Source of the DNA: Anaerobacillus sp. CMMVII
Lineage (GTDB): Bacteria > Bacillota > Bacilli > Bacillales > Anaerobacillaceae
DNA: 64,000 nt
Direction of reading: 5' to 3'
NCBI RefSeq assembly: GCF_025377685.1
Contig: NZ_JACEHK010000001.1
Location: 426,885 to 490,884 of the forward strand
The notes under the pieces were generated by a model, which saw only the letters and a program-made list of their open reading frames with translations, had not been told where the DNA came from and did not search any database. Positions 17,345-24,838 of this stretch are shown here, piece by piece (within the stretch, counting starts at the first letter, position 1; each line of letters begins with the position of its first letter). A program made the position numbers and the translations under genes.

Positions 17345-19504
17345 ATGGGTCATTCTCAAAATAGGGAATATGTCCAACGTGAATATGATGCGATCGAAAG
17401 AGATGGGGAGGAATTAATCTCAACTCATTGCTGCTTTTGCGGTATGCAGTGTGGAATGAACATCCGTGTGAAAACGGACTCAAAGGAAGTTCTCGGAGTT
17501 GAACCTCGCTATGATTTTCCAATGAATGGTGGAAGACTTTGTCCAAAAGGTGTTGCGGCTTACCGACAGGCAGAGCATGGTGAAAGACTTCTACATCCAC
17601 TGATCCGGAAAAATGGGAAGTTAGTGGAGTCTACTTGGGACGAAGCGATGGAGCTTATCGTTTCAAAGATTAAGGGAATCCAAGCGGAGTACGGTAAGGA
17701 CGCGATTGGGATCTATAGTGGTTCATCGATGACAAATGAAAAATGTTATCTAATGGGCAAATTTGCACGGATTGGCCTTGGTACAAAAAATATCGATTAC
17801 AACGGAAGATATTGTATGTCCTCTGCTTCATTTGGGTTTAATCAAAGTGTCGGAATAGATCGCGGTTCAACCAATCCGTGGTCTGACATTAAATCTGCAG
17901 ATGTATTGCTATTAGCGGGTTCAAACACTGCTGAGTGTCATCCGTTATCAATGCCGTATATATGGGGAGCGCGAGATAATGGCGCCAAAATCATTGTTGT
18001 TGATCCAAGGCAAACGAAGACAGCGTTAGTTGCGGATATTCATTTGGATATTCGTCCAGGAACTGATGTGGCGTTAGCGAATGGACTACTACATGTCATG
18101 ATAGAAGATGATTTAGTAGACCATGACTTTATTGAAAATCATACAACAGGCTTTGAAAAATTGAAGGAATTGGTGAAAAAATATACACCAGCGCATGTGT
18201 CAGAGATTACAGGTGTTGCACCAGAAAAAATTGTGAGCGCAGGAAGAATGTTCGGACAAGCAAAGAATGGCATGGCGATGTTTGCTCGTGGTGTTGAACA
18301 GCATGCTACTGGAACAGATGCAGTTTCAACTTATGTAAATCTTTGCTTAGTCACTGGGAAAATTGGTCGAAAAGGATCAGGATTCGCTACCTTTACTGGA
18401 CAAGGAAATGGACAAGGTGGGAGGGAACATGGTCAAAAAACAGATCAATTACCAGGGTTTCGAAAGATCACCGATCCTAAAGCGCGTGAGTATATTGCCA
18501 GCGTTTGGGGTGTAGATGAATCCGAAATCCCAGGGCCTGGTTTATCAGCTTATGAATTACTACAAGCGTTAGGGAAAGAGATTAAGTGTTTAATCTTGGC
18601 CTGCAGTAATCCAATCGTCTCTTCTCCATCCATTGCTCATGTTGGTGAATATCTTAAAAGCTTAGACTTCTTTGTGGCAATCGATATGTTTTTATCAGAA
18701 TCTGCAGAGTTAGCTGATGTTGTTTTACCGTCAACCGTTTGGGTGGAGGATGATGGAACAACGACGAATGTCGAAGGTCGTGTTCTTAGACTCAAAGGGA
18801 TTGATCGAACTCCTGGGGAGTCAAGACGTGATTGGGAGATAATTTGTGACTTAGCAGAGCGCCTAGGTAGAGGAAAGTATTTTAAGTACGATAGTCCGGA
18901 AGAGATTTTTAACGAGCTTCGAGTAGCGAGTAAAGGTGGCATCGCTGACTACTACGGAATTACTTATGAAAAGCTAGATAAGATGCAAGGGGTATTTTGG
19001 CCTTGCCCGACAGAAGAGTCGGAGGGCATGCCGAGGCTATTTGAGGATCTGAAATTTAATTTTCCAGATGGAAAAGCAAGGATATTAGCGTTTGAACATA
19101 AAGGGCCAAATGAAAATATTAGTAAAGAGTACCCAATTATCCTATCAACTGGTCGTGTCGTCTATCACTATTTAAGTGGCAATCAAACACGACGAATTGA
19201 ATCACTGCTAAATTTTTGTCCGGATCCCTACGTCGAAATTCACCCGAAATTAGCAGTAAAGCATAACATCGGGGATGGAGAATTGGTTAAAATTTCGAGC
19301 GCAAGAGGTAGCATGGAGGTTGTCGCAAAGATTACCAAGATTATCAGGGAAGACATGGTATTTGTACCGTATCATTGGGGGAAATCGTTAGCAATTAACA
19401 ATTTAACGAACCCAGCCTTAGATCCCAACTCGAAAATTCCTGAGTTTAAGGTTTGTGCGGTAAAGATTGAAAAAGCCGAGAGTATGGGGGTAAAACATGG
19501 GTAA
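17345..19504 (+). CDS. Molybdopterin oxidoreductase, Nas/Nap-like nitrate reductase type
   Basis: A 719-residue bis-MGD enzyme. The N-terminal [4Fe-4S] motif is CCFCGMQCGMN...GGRLCPKG; the molybdenum ligand region NGRYCMSSASFGF has a cysteine, as in NasA/NapA; TGQGNGQGGREHGQKTDQLPG is strongly reminiscent of assimilatory nitrate reductases; the C-terminal MGD-binding domain includes LSTGRVVYHYLSGNQTRR. No Tat signal is present, so it is cytoplasmic. It overlaps the iron-sulfur gene by 8 nt. Nitrate is the likeliest substrate, but formate or another oxyanion cannot be excluded. Confidence 0.85.
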   Translation: MGHSQNREYVQREYDAIERDGEELISTHCCFCGMQCGMNIRVKTDSKEVLGVEPRYDFPMNGGRLCPKGVAAYRQAEHGERLLHPLIRKNGKLVESTWDEAMELIVSKIKGIQAEYGKDAIGIYSGSSMTNEKCYLMGKFARIGLGTKNIDYNGRYCMSSASFGFNQSVGIDRGSTNPWSDIKSADVLLLAGSNTAECHPLSMPYIWGARDNGAKIIVVDPRQTKTALVADIHLDIRPGTDVALANGLLHVMIEDDLVDHDFIENHTTGFEKLKELVKKYTPAHVSEITGVAPEKIVSAGRMFGQAKNGMAMFARGVEQHATGTDAVSTYVNLCLVTGKIGRKGSGFATFTGQGNGQGGREHGQKTDQLPGFRKITDPKAREYIASVWGVDESEIPGPGLSAYELLQALGKEIKCLILACSNPIVSSPSIAHVGEYLKSLDFFVAIDMFLSESAELADVVLPSTVWVEDDGTTTNVEGRVLRLKGIDRTPGESRRDWEIICDLAERLGRGKYFKYDSPEEIFNELRVASKGGIADYYGITYEKLDKMQGVFWPCPTEESEGMPRLFEDLKFNFPDGKARILAFEHKGPNENISKEYPIILSTGRVVYHYLSGNQTRRIESLLNFCPDPYVEIHPKLAVKHNIGDGELVKISSARGSMEVVAKITKIIREDMVFVPYHWGKSLAINNLTNPALDPNSKIPEFKVCAVKIEKAESMGVKHG

Positions 19505-20066
19505 AGTCTTATATATCGATTACGAACGATGTATAGGGTGTAGGGCATGTATCGTTGGGTGCGAAGAATGTAGTGGACATGATCACATGTCAAGGATGTT
19601 TGTCGACGAGTTAAATCCCGGGGAAACAGTTGCGACTTCACCTACACCATGTATGCACTGTGTGACACCAGCATGTGCGGAAAGCTGTCCAGTACAAGCG
19701 ATTTCTATTACAGCTGATGGGTTTGTCCTCTCAGCTTCAATGGAGAAGTGCATTGGTTGTAAAAACTGTACCTATGCGTGTCCGTTCGGAATCCCTAGAG
19801 TAGATGACGTCAAAAAAATGATGTACAAATGTGATATGTGTTATGACCGTACATCCAAAGGTACACCGCCAATGTGTGCGAGTGTTTGTCCGACGGATAC
19901 AATTCAATTCCTTGATGAGCAGGAGTTGAAAAATCATTCACCAAAAGAAGTTCAATACCAGTGGGACTTTGGTGGTACAACCATTGAGACAAAAACCGTA
20001 ATTGGTTTACCAGATACGAGAAGCAATAACTTTGGTTATTATGATGGTGAAGGGGTGCAATCATGA
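19497..20066 (+). CDS. Four-cluster [4Fe-4S] electron transfer subunit
   Basis: A 189-residue ferredoxin-type protein of the NrfC/HycB/DmsB group. Sixteen cysteines lie in four sets: CIGCRACIVGCE, CMHCVTPACAESCP, CIGCKNCTYACP and CDMCYDR...CASVCP. It overlaps the molybdoenzyme gene by 8 nt and the Rieske gene by 4 nt, so translation is probably coupled. No signal peptide, so it likely carries electrons to the molybdoenzyme on the cytoplasmic side. Confidence 0.88.
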   Translation: MGKVLYIDYERCIGCRACIVGCEECSGHDHMSRMFVDELNPGETVATSPTPCMHCVTPACAESCPVQAISITADGFVLSASMEKCIGCKNCTYACPFGIPRVDDVKKMMYKCDMCYDRTSKGTPPMCASVCPTDTIQFLDEQELKNHSPKEVQYQWDFGGTTIETKTVIGLPDTRSNNFGYYDGEGVQS

Positions 20067-20560
20067 AGAAAATTGAAGAATTTCTTCGTTCACTTACTTT
20101 TAACGTTAGAAGAGACCGAGAACTAGATTTAAACAGAAGAGGCTTCGTTGCCTCAACTCTAGCACTAATGGGTGTCATGTTTCTAAGCTCGACTCCCTTA
20201 GTGGTTTTATCAAAAAGGAAAGAAGCCACTGATTTAGAAATGTTTATTGCCAATCAAGGCGATTTAGAGGTTGGTGATAGTGTCACCTTTGGATATCCCA
20301 AAGAAAGTGACCCAGCTTTACTAATCCGCATTTCTGAAGAGGAGTACCGTGCCTATCACATTAAGTGCACTCATTTAATGTGTCCTGTCTACTGGGATAA
20401 AGATGATGGGAGACTGATTTGCCCTTGTCATCATGGCTTCTTCAATGTTGAGGACGGGTCAGTTATTGCTGGGCCTCCACCACGTGGTCTACCTTCAATT
20501 ACCTTGTCATTTAAAAACAACGGCATATATGCAGTTGGGGTTACCCAAGCACAACACTAG
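20063..20560 (+). CDS. Tat-dependent Rieske [2Fe-2S] protein
   Basis: A 165-residue protein. The N-terminus has a twin-arginine motif (NRRGFVAS) followed by a hydrophobic helix, as in QcrA-type Rieske proteins that stay membrane-anchored with the domain outside. Cluster motifs are CTHLMC and CPCHHG (C-x-H...C-x2-H) followed by GPPPRGLPSI. Finding it next to a cytoplasmic Nas-type enzyme and a NarI-like subunit, rather than in a bc complex, is unusual and suggests quinol oxidation on the outer side of the membrane. Confidence 0.85.
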   Translation: MKKIEEFLRSLTFNVRRDRELDLNRRGFVASTLALMGVMFLSSTPLVVLSKRKEATDLEMFIANQGDLEVGDSVTFGYPKESDPALLIRISEEEYRAYHIKCTHLMCPVYWDKDDGRLICPCHHGFFNVEDGSVIAGPPPRGLPSITLSFKNNGIYAVGVTQAQH

Positions 20561-20572
20561 GAGGTGTATCAA

Positions 20573-20767
20573 ATGAGAATGGCGTGGTGGATATTTATTA
20601 GTTTAATCACGATACAGATCATTTTAGTTCAATATATGGTTGAAGAATACTTAGCAGGGCACTATGATACACTATTTTACTATTTTCTTGCACTAGGATT
20701 TATGTTTGTATTCACGATCATTACGTACATTTTCTTTAGAAAAGTAGACCGAGTAATGGATCAATAA
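20573..20767 (+). CDS. Small two-helix membrane protein of redox operon
   Basis: A 64-residue protein; the ATG at 20573 follows GGAGGTG. Two hydrophobic segments (AWWIFISLITIQIILVQYM and a YFLALGFMFVFTIITYIFF-like second helix) are separated by an acidic loop. Position between the Rieske and globin genes suggests an accessory membrane subunit. No family recognised. Confidence 0.65.
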   Translation: MRMAWWIFISLITIQIILVQYMVEEYLAGHYDTLFYYFLALGFMFVFTIITYIFFRKVDRVMDQ

Positions 20768-20784
20768 CTAAGGGGTGGAATACT

Positions 20785-21123
20785 TTGGGAAAAAATAACG
20801 ATTATCAGGCTTTATCCAAAGAGTTTTTTAGTAAAGTTCAAGGAGATCCAAAATTACAGGAGCTGCTTCAGAACTACGCACAAGAACGAATCCAGCACCA
20901 TCCAGAAACTTTTCATTCTCATGCATTCGGTGAAGGGAATTATTCAAGTGAACAAATTAAGGAAGCGCACAAAAATGTCACAATAGATGACCACCATTTT
21001 GAATCAATGGTTGATCATTTCGTACAAGCACTAAATGTTCATGGATATAGTGATGAGGACAAGAAGAAAGCACTGGAAATGTTAAAAGGGTATAAGGATA
21101 TGGTGTTAAGCGAGCAACTGTAA
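20785..21123 (+). CDS. Truncated haemoglobin (group I-like)
   Basis: A 112-residue protein from TTG with AAGGGGTGG upstream. It aligns by eye with the 2-on-2 globin core: SKEFFSKVQGDPKL (B/C-helix area), FHSHAFGEGNYSS (E-F region) and EAHKNVTIDDHHFESMVDHFVQAL, in which the His of EAHKN is the expected proximal haem ligand. It lacks part of helix A. Truncated globins bind O2 and NO; last in a nitrate-reductase-like operon, it may detoxify NO or deliver O2. Family call made from motifs only. Confidence 0.65.
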   Translation: MGKNNDYQALSKEFFSKVQGDPKLQELLQNYAQERIQHHPETFHSHAFGEGNYSSEQIKEAHKNVTIDDHHFESMVDHFVQALNVHGYSDEDKKKALEMLKGYKDMVLSEQL

Positions 21124-21209
21124 TGATTTTATTACAAATAAATACGTGTAGACGTTATAACGAAAGGCTGTTTTCGAAAACTTTGTTGCTATTAGAAAAG
21201 AGCGTAATG

Positions 21210-21243
21210 AAAAGAGGTTGGAAATCGGTCCAACCTCTTTTCG
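21210..21243. terminator. Bidirectional terminator
   Basis: aaaagaggttgga/tccaacctctttt perfect stem between the plus-strand redox operon and the minus-strand Mrp gene; A and T runs on both sides allow use in both directions. Confidence 0.85.
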
Positions 21244-21255
21244 TTGCCTATAAAA

Positions 21256-22005
21256 TTATTCCTTCTCTGGGCTACTCGTTAATTTTACAACCTTCTGCGC
21301 AAGCTCCATATACATATCAAATAGAATTCCTTCACGGTAAATAGATGGTTCAAAATCGCCTTCCTTAGGTGCTATGATTGGTAATTTCGCGAGCACCTCT
21401 GTACCTAAAGAAGAAGCAAGTTGTTCGGATCCACCTTTGCCAAAAATATAGTATTTTTCCTCGGAATCTGGTGGCTGAAAAAATGACATATTCTCAACGA
21501 TCCCAATGAGTTCATGATTGTTGTTAGCTGCCATTTTACCAGCTCTTTCTGCAACATGAGAAGCAGTTGGGTGAGGGGTTGTCACTAGGATTTGGTGTGA
21601 AGAAGGGATCAGTCGATTGACATCCAAAGCAACATCTCCAGTCCCAGGAGGCATGTCAATGACGACATAATCTAACTTGCCCCAAAGAACATCATTAATA
21701 AACTGTTCGATCACTTTGCCTAGCATTGGTCCGCGCCAAACAACGGGGTCATTGTTTTTGACGATAAATCCCATCGACATGATGGACACCCCATGTGACT
21801 CGACGGGAACAATTTTATTATTCATTGATTTAGGTCCAAAGCCTATATTCATCATTTTTGGAATGCTACTACCATAAATATCAAAATCGATTAGCGCTAC
21901 AGCTTTTCCTTGCTTTGCTAATGACACGGCAAGATTGGCAGAGACAGTAGACTTTCCAACTCCACCCTTACCAGAAATAACAGAAATAATTTCACCAGAT
22001 AACAT
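21256..22005 (-). CDS. Mrp/SalA-like P-loop ATPase without DUF59 domain
   Basis: A 249-residue protein of the Mrp/NBP35 family. The deviant Walker [10 protein letters not shown], the [11 protein letters not shown] segment and [12 protein letters not shown] are all present. The usual N-terminal DUF59 (MIP18) domain is absent, and the CPxC iron-sulfur motif expected after GIVENMSFF is replaced by [10 protein letters not shown], as in B. subtilis SalA. A cluster-carrier role is therefore doubtful; a regulatory or other ATPase role is possible. It is 33 nt downstream of a hypothetical gene on the same strand. Confidence 0.85.
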   Translation of the reverse strand: MLSGEIISVISGKGGVGKSTVSANLAVSLAKQGKAVALIDFDIYGSSIPKMMNIGFGPKSMNNKIVPVESHGVSIMSMGFIVKNNDPVVWRGPMLGKVIEQFINDVLWGKLDYVVIDMPPGTGDVALDVNRLIPSSHQILVTTPHPTASHVAERAGKMAANNNHELIGIVENMSFFQPPDSEEKYYIFGKGGSEQLASSLGTEVLAKLPIIAPKEGDFEPSIYREGILFDMYMELAQKVVKLTSSPEKE

Positions 22006-22038
22006 GTAAACCTCCCAATTTTCTCTCAGGTTTTAAAC

Positions 22039-22362
22039 TTAAAAGTATGAAGCATTATCTTTACAATTTTTCATAGAACTATAGATATAACTAACCCACT
22101 TATCCCAATTCTTTGTAATATAAACAGATTCTCCGTCTGGCAAATAGCCTAAAAAACTATTTGAATCGTCGACTTTCCCATTCAATGAATGTTGAAGCTC
22201 TACAATGATATCATGAATGAGTAGATATTCAGGTAGCGTTAATTCTCCAGAATACTGAAGATTAATTTGACCTTCAGAAATAAACAAATCCCCAAGCGCT
22301 TTATTAACTGTCGATGGATGAATTTGATAGTGAGTAGTACTAATTCTATTTATGTTGTTCAT
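22039..22362 (-). CDS. Hypothetical protein, possible CTG start upstream
   Basis: A 107-residue soluble protein from the ATG at 22362; no ribosome site precedes that codon. The frame is open further to a CTG at 22416, eight bases after GGGAGG, which would add 18 residues (LLSTTITFQGDLDETILH). No domain recognised. It is upstream of and probably co-transcribed with the Mrp-like ATPase. Confidence 0.6.
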   Translation of the reverse strand: MNNINRISTTHYQIHPSTVNKALGDLFISEGQINLQYSGELTLPEYLLIHDIIVELQHSLNGKVDDSNSFLGYLPDGESVYITKNWDKWVSYIYSSMKNCKDNASYF

Positions 22363-22523
22363 GTGAAGAATTGTTTCATCTAGATCACCTTGAAATGTAA
22401 TAGTTGTCGATAACAGTGTGCAAACCTCCCTACATCTTTACATTAAGTATGGACAACAGCTACCATATAATAAACGTCTATTAATTTATTTGAATTATAT
22501 TAATTATTGGGGGTCAATTATTG

Positions 22524-22575
22524 GGGGTCTGACCCCCGGTGCTTTAAAGCTTTACAGTGGTGGGGGTCAGACCCC
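22524..22575. repeat. REP-1 palindrome copy 4
   Basis: 52-nt palindrome with a GCTTTAAAGC core, ending 18 nt before the DUF123 gene start. A partial ggggtcaattattgg duplication precedes it. Confidence 0.9.
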
Positions 22576-22593
22576 AGATGCACAGAAAGGATA

Positions 22594-22989
22594 ATGAAAA
22601 ACATGAAACCGGTAAACTATGATTTGAATGATACGTTATATGCGATAAAGGCTGTGATGACTGAAGATAAGCCGGAGATTACAATAGGAAAGCTTGGTAC
22701 GTTCTCTTTTCAAAAGGGTTTTTATGTCTATGTTGGTAGTGCTAAGCGAAATATTCAGCATAGAATTAATCGTCACATTAGAATAGAGAAAAAGCAGCGC
22801 TGGCATTTCGATTATTTACGTCCTTTCGTTGAAGTACTGGAAGTTGAAACGTTTCCAGGAAATGAGGGAGAATGTCTGCTTTTCCAAAGATTAATGAAAG
22901 AAAGCAGAGGAAGTACACCCGTGAAAGGATTCGGTTCGTCCGACTGTAGATGTACCTCTCATTTGTTTTATACTGCTGTCCAACTTTGA
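22594..22989 (+). CDS. DUF123 / Uri-type GIY-YIG nuclease-like protein
   Basis: A 131-residue protein; the ATG at 22594 (GAAAGG upstream) is preferred because frame further 5' runs through the REP. Conserved elements: FYVYVGSAKRNIQHRINRH (the YVGSA form of GIY-YIG), RWHFDYL, a glutamate in NEGECLLF, and the C-terminal FGSSDCRCTSHLF. The family is a predicted endonuclease, possibly acting in DNA repair; activity is not established here. Confidence 0.8.
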   Translation: MKNMKPVNYDLNDTLYAIKAVMTEDKPEITIGKLGTFSFQKGFYVYVGSAKRNIQHRINRHIRIEKKQRWHFDYLRPFVEVLEVETFPGNEGECLLFQRLMKESRGSTPVKGFGSSDCRCTSHLFYTAVQL

Positions 22990-23149
22990 TTTGCAATTTG
23001 ATAGGGCTGATTTAAGTAGAATTCTACATATCAAACAAATAAGAGGTGCACGTTTGCACCTCATTACAATATTTTTTGCAGCTTGTTTACATACTGTTTC
23101 GTCAAAGTAAGTCACACGTTCTATAATAATGTTTCATCTTATTTCTTTA

Positions 23150-23235
23150 CTAAGGCTCTTTTCATAGAAAGAATATGGCGTAGCTATGTCAAAACAGCTA
23201 ATAATAACAATCTATTAGATAAGATCCTTAGGTTA
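23150..23235. repeat. MITE-family fragment
   Basis: Begins aaggctcttttcat and ends agataagatcct, matching the termini of the hairpin elements at 36675 and 47854, but with a divergent centre. The stretch 22990-23245 holds no gene. Confidence 0.4.
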
Positions 23236-23245
23236 AAACACAATG

Positions 23246-23917
23246 TTACTTTTTAATAAACATGGCTTTCAAAATTGTTTTTAATGCAGAGTCTGTCTCG
23301 ATATGTGTGCTGACTTTATCTAAAAAGGGAAAATCGGTTGGAGTTACCGAGAGTTTCGCAACTGGCGCCACATCATGTTCACATACCCACTCGTCCGAAA
23401 TTCCACCTCGTTTAAAAGAGTTCTTCGGCAAGATATATATGGTACCATTTGTCCAAGTGTCATGAGCATCTTCATTATTAATAGAAAAATAATAATAACG
23501 CTTTATTCCTTTCTTTGTTGGAACAGTAATGCAAAGATTTCTAAGTGAACCTATATATCCTTCTCGTTTTTTAACGGCAAAAAATAATGACCATACGCCA
23601 TCGCTCGCAGCAAAAACAGCTTTAATTGGTCTACCATTAAAGAGGGAGCTTTCTTTTGGCTCGAAACTACTAATCAAGGAGTTATTAGAGCCATGTACTA
23701 ATACGTTTTTATTTTCAATAATATAATTTAGAAACTGGTATTTTGGGTAGCTGCTTTTATAAGTAATAGAATTACCTTCAGCAGTTAGTACATTATGATA
23801 AATGTCCTCAAATTCATTGATTGCATGGTCAGGCAAGTCTAACTCTTCTACTCTAAGTAAATGAAGTTTATCTAAAATATATTGTTTTAAGCGGTTTTGT
23901 ATTTTTGTCGTTCTCAT
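23246..23917 (-). CDS. Hypothetical protein with HGSN motif
   Basis: A 223-residue protein with a clear AGGAGG site before the ATG on the minus strand. The central stretch has VLVHGSNNSLISSFEPKE and, ~20 residues on, VFAASDGVWSLFFAV. The spacing (HGS ... E/P ... FA-S-D ... F) recalls a family of bacterial proteins that I suspect have an ADP-ribosyltransferase-like fold. That is speculative; no function should be assigned. It is a lone gene between repeat fragments. Confidence 0.6.
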   Translation of the reverse strand: MRTTKIQNRLKQYILDKLHLLRVEELDLPDHAINEFEDIYHNVLTAEGNSITYKSSYPKYQFLNYIIENKNVLVHGSNNSLISSFEPKESSLFNGRPIKAVFAASDGVWSLFFAVKKREGYIGSLRNLCITVPTKKGIKRYYYFSINNEDAHDTWTNGTIYILPKNSFKRGGISDEWVCEHDVAPVAKLSVTPTDFPFLDKVSTHIETDSALKTILKAMFIKK

Positions 23918-24024
23918 AAATCCTCCTAATATACCATAAAGAATAACTTCTTTACTTCCAGCATACTTAATAATATTCTTTAGCCGAAGTTCACATTCCT
24001 TTTATTAATACTAAAGGTCTTTTT

Positions 24025-24076
24025 GGGGTCTGACCCCCGGCGCTTTAAAGCTGTACAGCGCCGGGGGTCAGACCCC
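24025..24076. repeat. REP-1 palindrome copy 5
   Basis: 52-nt palindrome with GGGGTCTGACCCC ends and a GGCGC...GCGCC inner stem. The interval 23918-24196 holds nothing else recognisable. Confidence 0.9.
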
Positions 24077-24196
24077 AAAAAGGAAACGAACTAATTCTTT
24101 AGTCAAAGTGTTAGATGAATAATTGCTGTTCTAACCTTAACTTATAACATTCTCTAGTCGGGACACCCTAAGATAAAACGATTGGAGGCTATGAAA

Positions 24197-24622
24197 ATGA
24201 AAGTCTTATCGATGATACAACCTTGGGCAAGTCTGTTTGTTCTAAGAGAAGCTCAATATGAAACAAGGACGTGGAAAACGAATTATCGTGGCCCGCTAGC
24301 AATACATACTAGCAAAAAAATTAATAAGGCTGTTTGTAGCCATGTAGCAATTCAATCGTTGCTAGGAAAGCATGGCTACACAACTGAGACACTGCCAACG
24401 GGAGAGATCATAGCGGTCTGTAATCTTGAGCATTGTTTAAAGGTAATAGAAAAAGATGATACGTGGGCAATTCTTGAAGATGGACGAAAGGTATCTGGCA
24501 ATGACTTTTTCTTAGGTGATTATGATGTTGGTAACTATGCTTGGGTAATATCCGACATGAAAGTTCTAGAGACTTTTATCCCGGCAAAAGGCCAGCTAGG
24601 GCTTTGGGAATTTGATTTATAA
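24197..24622 (+). CDS. ASCH-domain protein
   Basis: A 141-residue protein; the ATG at 24197 has ideal spacing from GGAGG. The start KVLSMIQPWASLFVL, the YETRTWKTNYRGPLAIHTSK segment (E/R/W pattern) and the end GQLGLWEFDL are typical of ASCH domains, a PUA-like RNA-binding fold. The role is uncertain; some relatives hydrolyse N4-acetylcytidine. The gene appears monocistronic. Confidence 0.8.
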   Translation: MKVLSMIQPWASLFVLREAQYETRTWKTNYRGPLAIHTSKKINKAVCSHVAIQSLLGKHGYTTETLPTGEIIAVCNLEHCLKVIEKDDTWAILEDGRKVSGNDFFLGDYDVGNYAWVISDMKVLETFIPAKGQLGLWEFDL

Positions 24623-24838
24623 AGAATGAGATAGTGCTAAAAAAATTAGTCATTAGAACCTAAAAGGTTTTTACTTCTAACATAACGAATAGTTAATCTT
24701 AAAAACAAATCTATATAACATATTAAATTACACGCATGCCGAGATTTTGACATGTGTATTTTATACTGTGGCAGGTTATTGCTATTTTACAGGTGAAACT
24801 AACAAAAATTTTTTAGTGGTGGAACTGAGGGTGATTGA

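Noticed and set aside
22507-22593. N-terminal extension of the DUF123 protein
   Set aside because: The extra 29 codons translate the REP element itself and have no ribosome site.
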